Source: Clostridiaceae bacterium (GTDB taxonomy: Bacteria; Bacillota; Clostridia; Oscillospirales; Acutalibacteraceae). Taken from it: DNA of 8,748 nt. The stretch's first letter is position 1. Each line of letters begins with the position of its first letter. The notes under the pieces were generated by a model, which was not told where the DNA came from, did no database searches, and worked only from the letters and a program-made list of their open reading frames with translations. Of this stretch, positions 1 through 5,256 are shown in pieces. The DNA lies in contig JAEDNG010000028.1 of assembly GCA_016302625.1 (NCBI GenBank), positions 1 through 8,748 on the forward strand, in the 5' to 3' direction. Both the position numbers and the translations under genes were made by a program.

Positions 1-311
1 AAGCCGTCCTTTTTAAGAGACTTTAAAAGCGGTATTATCCCGTCATAAGCGCGGGTTTTATCGAAATAATGCTCCCTGTACCGCGACATAAAATACTCTA
101 AGCACCTATTTCTGTTTTCCTCAGTCTTTTCGCCGTCGGGCAGAGCACGCTCTATAAGCATCGGTATTCCGTCGCCCACAAAATACTTATATTCATCCGT
201 TTCATGGGTAGGAAAGCCCGCTTTTTTAAGCGCGTAATTTGTGCTGTCCGCCAAATCTTCGAGTGAATCGGCAAGAGTGCCGTCCAAATCGAACAATACA
301 GCCTTTATCAT
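1..311 (-). CDS. HAD-family hydrolase, phosphoglycolate phosphatase-like (C-terminal part outside the window)
   Basis: The first 103 codons of a haloacid dehalogenase-superfamily phosphatase are visible; the gene continues past the left edge. The N-terminus carries HAD motif I, FDLDGTLADS (residues 7-16), with the nucleophile Asp8 and acid/base Asp10. A helical cap follows, including VGDGIPMLIERAL (around residues 45-57), which resembles the Gph/PGP subfamily. Such enzymes are cytoplasmic and dephosphorylate small phospho-metabolites such as 2-phosphoglycolate or sugar phosphates; the substrate cannot be decided here. Motifs II to IV are beyond the edge. The ATG start at 309-311 is supported by an AGAGGG Shine-Dalgarno site 6 bases upstream. 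The gene begins 32 bases after the T-tract of the rpmB terminator, so it has either a promoter overlapping that terminator or read-through expression. Family assignment is firm, specific function is not. Confidence 0.85.
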   Translation of the reverse strand, partial: MIKAVLFDLDGTLADSLEDLADSTNYALKKAGFPTHETDEYKYFVGDGIPMLIERALPDGEKTEENRNRCLEYFMSRYREHYFDKTRAYDGIIPLLKSLKKDG

Positions 312-342
312 AATAATCCCTCTAATACAGAAATGCATATAC

Positions 343-369
343 AAAAAATCCCTTAGCGTAAGCTAAGGG
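343..369 (-). terminator. Rho-independent terminator of rpmB
   Basis: A perfect 8-bp stem (arms at 350-357 and 362-369, CCCTTAGC and GCTAAGGG) encloses a 4-base loop. In the minus direction it is followed by one A and then six T (343-348). It lies 20 bases after the rpmB stop codon and is a textbook intrinsic terminator. Confidence 0.93.
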
Positions 370-388
370 TTATTTTGTAAGTAAAGCC

Positions 389-577
389 TTAGATTGCTCT
401 GGTAACCTTGCCTGAACGTAAGCAACGGGTGCAAACATTGATACGACGCGGAGAACCGTTTACGACTGCCTTTACTTTCTTAACGTTGGGCTTCCAGGTT
501 CTGTTGGAACGTCTGTGAGAGTGGGAAACCTTAATCCCGAAAGCAATTTCTTTGTTGCAGATATCACATTTAGCCAT
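389..577 (-). CDS. rpmB: 50S ribosomal protein L28
   Basis: This 62-residue protein is the usual length for bacterial L28 of Firmicutes and belongs to the large ribosomal subunit. It begins MAKCDICNKE and contains the family stretches VSHSHRRSNRTWKPN and NVCTRCLRSGKV. Two Cys pairs (C4-x2-C7 near the start and CTRC near the C-terminus) make it the zinc-binding (C+) form. I chose the ATG at 575-577 because GGAGG lies 8 bases upstream. An in-frame GTG at 584-586 overlaps the Shine-Dalgarno itself and is unlikely to be used. The gene stands alone: it has its own promoter at 632-660, a leader hairpin, and a terminator right after the stop. The residue pattern is highly conserved and nothing is odd. 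Confidence 0.96.
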   Translation of the reverse strand: MAKCDICNKEIAFGIKVSHSHRRSNRTWKPNVKKVKAVVNGSPRRINVCTRCLRSGKVTRAI

Positions 578-600
578 GGTCTGCACCTCCTTCTTTTTAT

Positions 601-616
601 ATCGGACTTATCCGAT
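601..616 (-). promoter_or_regulatory. Small hairpin in the rpmB 5' leader
   Basis: A 6-bp inverted repeat (ATCGGA/TCCGAT) with a 4-base loop lies between the rpmB promoter and its GGAGG site, ending 10 bases upstream of GGAGG. No T-run follows, so it is not a terminator. It may stabilise the mRNA 5' end or serve in autoregulation; that role is inference. Confidence 0.5.
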
Positions 617-631
617 CACATAGCAACAACT

Positions 632-660
632 ATAATAACAGATTAGCAAATAAAAATCAA
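632..660 (-). promoter_or_regulatory. SigA-type promoter of rpmB
   Basis: On the minus strand, TTGATT (-35, 655-660) is followed by a 17-base spacer and TATTAT (-10, 632-637), with a TGN extended -10 just upstream of the hexamer. An A-rich tract lies upstream of the -35 and could act as an UP element. The inferred start near 625 gives a leader of about 48 bases. The rest of the 578-703 gap holds only the leader hairpin and AT-rich sequence. Confidence 0.8.
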
Positions 661-703
661 GCTTTTTTTTCTTTATTCTGAAAATATCGCGTTTTTATAT
701 TCA

Positions 704-1438
704 TTATGTCAAAACATATCGGTTGCTGACATACCCGACAAGTCCGTTATATCCTACCAAATCCCAGTCGGGCAGACGGTTGTAAATAAGAATTTCAGAG
801 CCGTTCGGAATTTTTCCTATTATCGGCGCGTCGGTGGACGGTCTTGACCTTACATTAAGGTTTGAGCCCCCCGTTGCGACCGAGGCAGTCTCAATCGGCT
901 GGGGCATGTTAAAGGGTATTCCGAAAAACTCCGTGAGCGACATTACAAGATTCTCCGCAATCGCGTTTATATTGTTTCTTATCCAATCAGCGTCCTCGGG
1001 ATTATCGTGATAAGCAAGCTCGATAAGCACACCGGGAGCCCGCACCTTAGCCACCTCTCCGAGCGAGGTGGTCGGAACGGTTTTGACCTTTCCGGGGAGC
1101 GGGTAAATTAACTGTAAATTCTGCGCCGCGATATCCGCAAAACGTTTACCCTCATAGCTTGACGGATAATAATAAACATCGGTGCCTCTGACATTTGAAG
1201 CACCACTGCCAACAGCGTTTGAATGAAGCGCCAAATGCAAATCGTAATTCCCCGCGTTCGACGCGGCAATGGAGGACGCCGCCGTCATATCCGGCGTGTT
1301 TCGCACAAACTGAATACCGCTTGCCGCGAGATACGGCTCCATGGCGTCGGCAATAAGGTTCATATAATATTCCTCGTTTCCGCCGCCGACATACGGGTTG
1401 AATTCCTGCGTTGACGGGCTTAAATAAATAATAGGCAT
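704..1438 (-). CDS. N-acetylmuramoyl-L-alanine amidase (Amidase_3) with C-terminal SH3 domain
   Basis: This 244-residue peptidoglycan hydrolase is predicted to cleave the bond between N-acetylmuramic acid and the stem peptide. The catalytic domain spans about residues 1-175, with zinc/catalytic positions seen as E22/E23 (GGGNEEYYMN), H72 (LALHSN) and E140 (GVLIELAYHDN). The first zinc-ligand motif of the family, DPGHGG, is replaced by LSPSTQ (residues 6-11), leaving no His there. A bacterial SH3-type wall-binding domain covers about 184-244 (LNVRSRPSTDAPIIG). There is no signal peptide: the protein opens directly on the first catalytic strand, as in endolysins and in Bacillus mother-cell autolysins such as CwlC. 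The ATG at 1436-1438 is chosen because GGGAG lies 8 bases upstream; an in-frame ATG at 1456 abuts the terminator T-run. A sporulation or mother-cell lysis role is inference; a domesticated prophage lysin is the alternative. Confidence 0.87.
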   Translation of the reverse strand: MPIIYLSPSTQEFNPYVGGGNEEYYMNLIADAMEPYLAASGIQFVRNTPDMTAASSIAASNAGNYDLHLALHSNAVGSGASNVRGTDVYYYPSSYEGKRFADIAAQNLQLIYPLPGKVKTVPTTSLGEVAKVRAPGVLIELAYHDNPEDADWIRNNINAIAENLVMSLTEFFGIPFNMPQPIETASVATGGSNLNVRSRPSTDAPIIGKIPNGSEILIYNRLPDWDLVGYNGLVGYVSNRYVLT

Positions 1439-1446
1439 ATTCTTTT

Positions 1447-1451
1447 CTCCC
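1447..1451 (-). promoter_or_regulatory. Shine-Dalgarno site deciding the amidase start
   Basis: GGGAG lies 8 bases upstream of the ATG at 1438. It falls inside the coding sequence that would result from the in-frame ATG at 1456, which favours the downstream start. The conserved domain also begins there (MPIIYLSPS). Confidence 0.65.
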
Positions 1452-1456
1452 AACAT

Positions 1457-1500
1457 AAAAAAAATCCTTTCTTTTCTAAAAATATGAAAAGAAAGGATTT
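1457..1500 (-). terminator. Strong rho-independent terminator after the dgt-dnaG-rpoD block
   Basis: A perfect 15-bp stem (arms 1462-1476 and 1486-1500) with a 9-base loop ends in eight T on the minus strand (1457-1464). It starts 6 bases after the stop of the upstream unknown gene. Its T-run ends directly at the amidase's non-preferred ATG, so the amidase needs read-through or a promoter overlapping this hairpin. Confidence 0.92.
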
Positions 1501-1507
1501 AATATGT
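1479..1507 (-). promoter_or_regulatory. Candidate SigE-type (mother-cell) promoter of the amidase, inside the terminator
   Basis: On the minus strand, ACATATT (1501-1507) resembles the Bacillus SigE -35 consensus KMATATT, with one mismatch. It is followed by 14 bases and CATATTTT (1479-1486), which matches 6 of 8 positions of CATACAHT. The spacing is right. Transcription would start near 1472, inside the 3' arm of the terminator stem. The local sequence is AT-rich, so a chance match is possible. Confidence 0.3.
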
Positions 1508-2055
1508 CAGATTAAATTAAGTTCTCCAGCCGCTTTCCTTACCGCCGATAAAAACCAGCAGTAGAGCGCCTCGCCCAACTCCTGATAAATCGGGTCGCCG
1601 TCGTGCGAGCAGAGCATTGCAAAGGTCTGTCCGATACGGCGGTCGATTTCACTGCCTCTTCGGTAGGCAAGATAATAAAACGAAAACGCGCCTGTGTCCG
1701 ACGATGAACGGTAAAGCTCATCGTTTTCCTTTTTGACCGTATCTATAAAGCTTTTCTGAGCAATTCCCGCAAGAGTATCATCGCGGCAAAACTGCTCAAA
1801 ACCTACGGTTGCAGTAAATGAAAGCAACAGTCTTCTTTGGAGAAGCATGTCAAAATCCGCCGGCTCGTCCGATACCTCGGTTTCCTTTGCGTCATTTATA
1901 AATTTAAGCGCAATTCTTTTGCCTAATTCCTTAGCGTTTTTAATTTTCTCCTTTGCAGGTTCTTTAAGCTCCGAAACATTCTCCCTGCGCTTTTTTATCT
2001 CCTGCGACGGCTTGTCGCCCGCAATTTTGATATCACTGTCCGAATACAAAATCAT
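1507..2055 (-). CDS. Protein of unknown function, translationally coupled to the TSCPD protein
   Basis: I do not recognise this 182-residue protein. Residues 12-60 are charged and Lys/Glu-rich and look helical, possibly a short coiled coil, followed by an acidic linker (EVSDEPADFD). Residues 70-182 form a more hydrophobic, probably all-helical domain with aromatic-rich stretches (FSFYYLAYRRGSEIDRR, YCWFLSAVRKAAGEL). No signal peptide, clear membrane segment or metal motif is visible; its three Cys residues (90, 149, 166) are scattered. Its ATG overlaps the TGA of the preceding gene (ATGA, 2052-2055) behind a weak AAAGGG site, so translation is probably coupled to that gene. A strong terminator follows the stop at once, making it the last gene of the rpoD block. 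It is cytoplasmic by prediction, and its reality is well supported by coupling and terminator. Confidence 0.8.
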   Translation of the reverse strand: MILYSDSDIKIAGDKPSQEIKKRRENVSELKEPAKEKIKNAKELGKRIALKFINDAKETEVSDEPADFDMLLQRRLLLSFTATVGFEQFCRDDTLAGIAQKSFIDTVKKENDELYRSSSDTGAFSFYYLAYRRGSEIDRRIGQTFAMLCSHDGDPIYQELGEALYCWFLSAVRKAAGELNLI

Positions 2056-2309
2056 TCACCCTTTGCGGTTTTATATTCCTTTAAAGCTTCTGCCAGCTGA
2101 GCCGGACAAGAGGTGTTCCTGAAGCCGCATTTGATACCCTCGAGCTTGTCAATAACGTCGTCGACCTTCATTCCGGAAACCAGCGTCGCGACCCCCTGTG
2201 TGTTGCCGCTGCAGCCGCCGTCAAACTTAACGGTTTTTACAATACCGTCCTCAACGTCGATAAGAATACCCCTTGAGCATACTCCCTTAGTTTTATATGA
2301 AAATTCCAT
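2052..2309 (-). CDS. TSCPD-domain protein (TIGR03905-like)
   Basis: This 85-residue protein consists of a single TSCPD domain, named after a conserved motif seen here as NTSCPAQLAEAL (residues 65-76). The same domain occurs at the C-terminus of B12-dependent (class II) ribonucleotide reductases, where it is thought to bind metal or take part in thiol chemistry. Stand-alone versions are common in Clostridia and their role is unknown. Cysteines at 11, 33, 61 and 68 could form a metal site; FDGGCSGNTQG (29-39) is the other family signature. The start has GGGAG 8 to 9 bases upstream. It follows rpoD by 85 bases with no clear terminator between, so it is probably co-transcribed with dgt-dnaG-rpoD. 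Its stop overlaps the start of the unknown gene. Family call is firm, function open. Confidence 0.88.
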   Translation of the reverse strand: MEFSYKTKGVCSRGILIDVEDGIVKTVKFDGGCSGNTQGVATLVSGMKVDDVIDKLEGIKCGFRNTSCPAQLAEALKEYKTAKGE

Positions 2310-2394
2310 TGCTTTTATTCTCCCTTATGTAATAAAGTTCGCAAAAACTTACAGGCTGACGGCAAAAGTCGGTTTGCGACCCGTACCGCCCGCC

Positions 2395-3465
2395 TTATCT
2401 CTCCTTAAATTTATTGCTGCGTACCGGATGACGGAGCTTTCTTAATGCCTTAGCCTCAATCTGACGAATACGCTCACGGGTTACGTTAAACTCGGTGCCC
2501 ACCTCTTCAAGCGTATGACAGCGGCCGTCCTGAAGTCCGAAACGCAGTCTTATAACCGACTCTTCTCTCGGTGTCAAAGTCTTTAAAACACCGTCGATAT
2601 CCTCGTTGGTTATGGTTTTAAGCGCCGCCTCGTCGGGAGCTAACGCGTCCTCGTCGCGGATAAAGTCCATAAGCCTTGAATCCTCCTCGGGACCTATCGG
2701 CGTTTCCATAGAAACAGGCTCCTGCGCCACGCGCATAATCTCGCGCACGCGCTCAACAGGAAGGTCCATCTTCTCGGCTATAAGCTCCTCGCTCGGCTCA
2801 AAACCGTTTTCATGAAGCAGCTGGCTTTGTACCTTTTTAAGCCTGTTTATGGTTTCAACCATATGCACGGGTATACGGATAGTGCGCGCCTGATCCGCTA
2901 TGGCTCTCGTTATCGCCTGTCTTATCCACCATGTGGCATAGGTTGAGAACTTAAAACCCTTCTTATAGTCGAACTTATCGACCGCCTTTATAAGACCGAC
3001 GTTGCCCTCTTGGATAAGGTCAAGGAAATACATTCCCCTGCCGACATACTTTTTCGCAATGCTGACAACAAGGCGGAGGTTTGCCTCGGTAAGCCTTTGC
3101 TTGGCTTTCTGATCTCCCTCCGAAATCTTGACGGCAAGCTCGATTTCCTCATCGGAGGAAAGCAGCGGCACTCTACCTATCTCGCGCAGATAAATCTTAA
3201 CGGGATCGTCAAGATTCAAATTGTCAAAATTCAAATCGTCGCTTAATGCGTCGACGTCCATTTCCTCAAGCTTTAACTCATCGTCGGTCGGCTCTTCGTC
3301 GAAATCAATGTCGAGCGTGGGCGGCTCCGAAAAAAGCTCATTCGGATCGTCCGGAGCGTTCTCTATGTCGTCAATCGTCAAATCTCTTTCTTCCTCAGCG
3401 ATATCCGCTTCCGGCGAATTTATACCCTTTAATTCTTTTTCCTTTGCTTTTTTGTTCTGTTCCAT
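2395..3465 (-). CDS. rpoD: RNA polymerase primary sigma factor (SigA/RpoD)
   Basis: This 356-residue housekeeping sigma factor directs core RNA polymerase to -35/-10 promoters. Region 1.2 begins at about residue 87 (DPVKIYLREIGR). Regions 2.1-2.4 cover about 120-195, including NLRLVVSIAKKYVGRGM, the core-binding DLIQEGN motif, and the -10-reading helix YATWWIRQAITRAI (176-189). Region 3 follows (RIPVHMVETINRL), and region 4 (about 288-350) holds the -35 helix-turn-helix VTRERIRQIEAKALRKLRHP. Residues 1-86 are strongly acidic (about 31 Asp/Glu) and show no recognisable folded region 1.1, and they contain a five-residue tandem repeat. The ATG directly follows the dnaG stop (TAAATG), with AAAGG about 5 bases upstream, so the two genes are translationally coupled. 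This is the classical macromolecular-synthesis arrangement. Confidence 0.97.
   Translation of the reverse strand: MEQNKKAKEKELKGINSPEADIAEEERDLTIDDIENAPDDPNELFSEPPTLDIDFDEEPTDDELKLEEMDVDALSDDLNFDNLNLDDPVKIYLREIGRVPLLSSDEEIELAVKISEGDQKAKQRLTEANLRLVVSIAKKYVGRGMYFLDLIQEGNVGLIKAVDKFDYKKGFKFSTYATWWIRQAITRAIADQARTIRIPVHMVETINRLKKVQSQLLHENGFEPSEELIAEKMDLPVERVREIMRVAQEPVSMETPIGPEEDSRLMDFIRDEDALAPDEAALKTITNEDIDGVLKTLTPREESVIRLRFGLQDGRCHTLEEVGTEFNVTRERIRQIEAKALRKLRHPVRSNKFKER
3211..3240 (-). repeat. 15-bp tandem duplication within the rpoD acidic N-terminus
   Basis: Two adjacent 15-base units (3226-3240 and 3211-3225, 13 of 15 identical) encode DDLNF and DNLNL, followed by DDP at the entry to region 1.2. 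It is in frame, so it lengthens the acidic linker without disrupting the protein. Confidence 0.75.
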
Positions 3466-5238
3466 TTAACCTTTTCCCTTCGATTTTTTATCGATAATGC
3501 TCTGAAGACCGGCCGCCCAGTCCTCAAGAGAATTGCCTGTGTTTTCAGAGGCTTCAATCATCATATCCTCTTCTAATATTACCCCAATGCAATCTTTTAA
3601 TACAATTTCGGGGTTTTTACCCGCTTTTTCGCCGTTTTGGAGCGATACCACATATCCGACCTCAGCCGGTAAGAGCTTTTGCGCGAATACCGAAATATCA
3701 AGCGAGCCGCCGCTGTCAAGCGTGTCAATTATTGTCTCATAAATACGACGGTTTAAGGAGGTAATCATCTTTTCGGGCGGCAGCTGCTCCCTTGCCGTTT
3801 TGTAAAAATCGGGATTTTTAAGCAGAACCGCGATTAGCGTTTCCTCCGCCGCGGTTCCTTTAAGTGACTTCCGCCGTTCGGGATTTATGTCGTCCCTTGT
3901 AAACCTTGGTCTTATTATGTCGGAAATTTCCTTTTTTTGCTTTTGAACTCGGTTCCTTTTTCTAAGCTCGTTTACTCTTGATGTGAGCGCCGTTCTCGAA
4001 ACGCCGTATTTCTCGCACATTTTGCCGATATATATGTCCCTTGTCATAATATCGTCCGCTCCGGCGATTATCTCCGCCGCCGCCGAAAGATATTTAAGCC
4101 GTCCGTCGTCGCTTTCAAGGTCAATCCCCTGCGCCGCGCAAAGGAGCTTATATTCCATATCGCTGACAGCGCCCTCTAAAAGAGCCGCAAAGCGTTCGGG
4201 ACCGTTCTTTTTTATATATTCGTCCGGGTCCTTTCCGTCGGGAACTGCAACCACCCGCACCGAAAGCCCGGTGTTTTCGAGTATTCCGCTCGCCCGCCTT
4301 ACCGCCTTTTGCCCCGCCGCGTCGGAATCGAGCATTAAGACGATTTCCTTTGTGTAGCGCGCCAGCATTTTCGCCTGTTCCGGAGTAAACGCCGTGCCTA
4401 AGGGAGCTACGGTATTTTCAAACCCCGCCTGATGAAGCGAAATCACGTCCATATTGCCCTCTACCAGAATAACCCGTTCCGAGCAGACGCTTTTTGCGAA
4501 ATTTATCCCGAAAAGGTTTTCGCTCTTTTTATAAACCGGAGTGTCGGAGGTATTGACGTATTTTCCGCCCTGCTTGTCCTCGCCCGGCATCGCGCGCCCG
4601 CTGAAAGCGACAATGTTTCCTCTTATATTGATTATCGGAAAAATAACCCGCTTTCTGAAACGGTCGTAAAGCGTTCCGCGCTGACTTTTCCCGACAACGT
4701 TTGCCGCCAGCATATCGCTTTCGCGGTAGCCCTTTTCCTTTAAATGTTTAATGAGCATATCAAACGAATCGGGCGCCGCGCCTAAACCGAAATGCTTTAT
4801 AGTTTTAAGTGTAAGTCCTCGCTCTGTTAAATAATCGAGCGCCCATTTTCCGTCAGGCGACATTAAATAGCTGTGAAAAAACCTCGCTGTATCGCGGTTG
4901 ATATCGTAAATCGTGTTTTTAAGCTTTTGCATCGAGTCGTCATAGCCGTCCTGCGGGAGAGCTATTCCCGAACGCTCCGCCAGCAGCTTTACCGCCTCGA
5001 TATAATCGAGGTTTTCAATAAGTCCCGTAAAGGTGAAAACGTCGCCACCCGCTCCGCAGCCGAAGCAGTAAAACGACCCGTTTTCGGGATAGACCGTAAA
5101 GGACGGGGTTTTCTCGTTGTGAAAAGGGCAAAGCCCCACCAAATTTTTACCCCTGCGCTTCAAATTAACATATGCTGAAACGGCGGTTTCTATGTCGTTG
5201 CGGTATTTAATTTCGTTAATTATATCCTCTGGTATCAC
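3466..5238 (-). CDS. dnaG: DNA primase
   Basis: This 590-residue, full-length bacterial primase synthesises RNA primers at the replication fork together with DnaB helicase. The N-terminal zinc-binding CHC2 domain has C37, H40, C58 and C61 (CPFHNEKTPSF, FYCFGCGAGGDVF). The catalytic core includes RFRKRVIFPI (193-202) and the TOPRIM motifs VEGNMDV (259-265, Glu260), LDSDAAG (303-309) and DGKDPDE (334-340). Most primases have VEGYMDV, so Asn262 is a mild variation. Residues from about 450 form the C-terminal DnaB-interaction domain. The start is GTG at 5236-5238, with GGAGG 7 bases upstream; an out-of-frame ATG two bases earlier runs straight into TGA. It sits 18 bases after dgt and abuts rpoD. 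Confidence 0.97.
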   Translation of the reverse strand: MIPEDIINEIKYRNDIETAVSAYVNLKRRGKNLVGLCPFHNEKTPSFTVYPENGSFYCFGCGAGGDVFTFTGLIENLDYIEAVKLLAERSGIALPQDGYDDSMQKLKNTIYDINRDTARFFHSYLMSPDGKWALDYLTERGLTLKTIKHFGLGAAPDSFDMLIKHLKEKGYRESDMLAANVVGKSQRGTLYDRFRKRVIFPIINIRGNIVAFSGRAMPGEDKQGGKYVNTSDTPVYKKSENLFGINFAKSVCSERVILVEGNMDVISLHQAGFENTVAPLGTAFTPEQAKMLARYTKEIVLMLDSDAAGQKAVRRASGILENTGLSVRVVAVPDGKDPDEYIKKNGPERFAALLEGAVSDMEYKLLCAAQGIDLESDDGRLKYLSAAAEIIAGADDIMTRDIYIGKMCEKYGVSRTALTSRVNELRKRNRVQKQKKEISDIIRPRFTRDDINPERRKSLKGTAAEETLIAVLLKNPDFYKTAREQLPPEKMITSLNRRIYETIIDTLDSGGSLDISVFAQKLLPAEVGYVVSLQNGEKAGKNPEIVLKDCIGVILEEDMMIEASENTGNSLEDWAAGLQSIIDKKSKGKG

Positions 5239-5250
5239 ATAACCGCCTCC
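5235..5250 (-). promoter_or_regulatory. dnaG ribosome-binding site with overlapping AUGUGA start-stop
   Basis: GGAGG (5246-5250) is 5 bases from an ATG (5238-5240) whose next codon is TGA (5235-5237), and 7 bases from the in-frame GTG that starts dnaG. Both candidate starts fall within normal Shine-Dalgarno spacing and so could compete. Confidence 0.55.
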
Positions 5251-5256
5251 TTATGT

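Noticed and set aside
682..703. Possible terminator hairpin after the amidase stop
   Set aside because: Only a short A/T-only stem (AATAT/ATATT) with a weak tail can be drawn; it is not stable enough to call.
1439..1456. Upstream in-frame ATG (1454-1456) as amidase start
   Set aside because: It abuts the terminator T-run and its only upstream purines lie in the hairpin stem. GGGAG is correctly spaced for the ATG at 1438, and the conserved domain starts there.
2310..2394. Possible RNA structure in the rpoD to TSCPD gap
   Set aside because: Only short alternative GC pairings of about 4 bp can be drawn and no T-run follows a stem, so neither a terminator nor a known RNA element is supported.
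1847..2445. Open frames on the plus strand opposite the unknown protein and TSCPD genes
   Set aside because: They are antisense shadows with biased composition, no ribosome-binding sites and no recognisable domains. The same holds for the plus-strand frames opposite rpoD, dnaG, dgt, yigZ and spoIIR.
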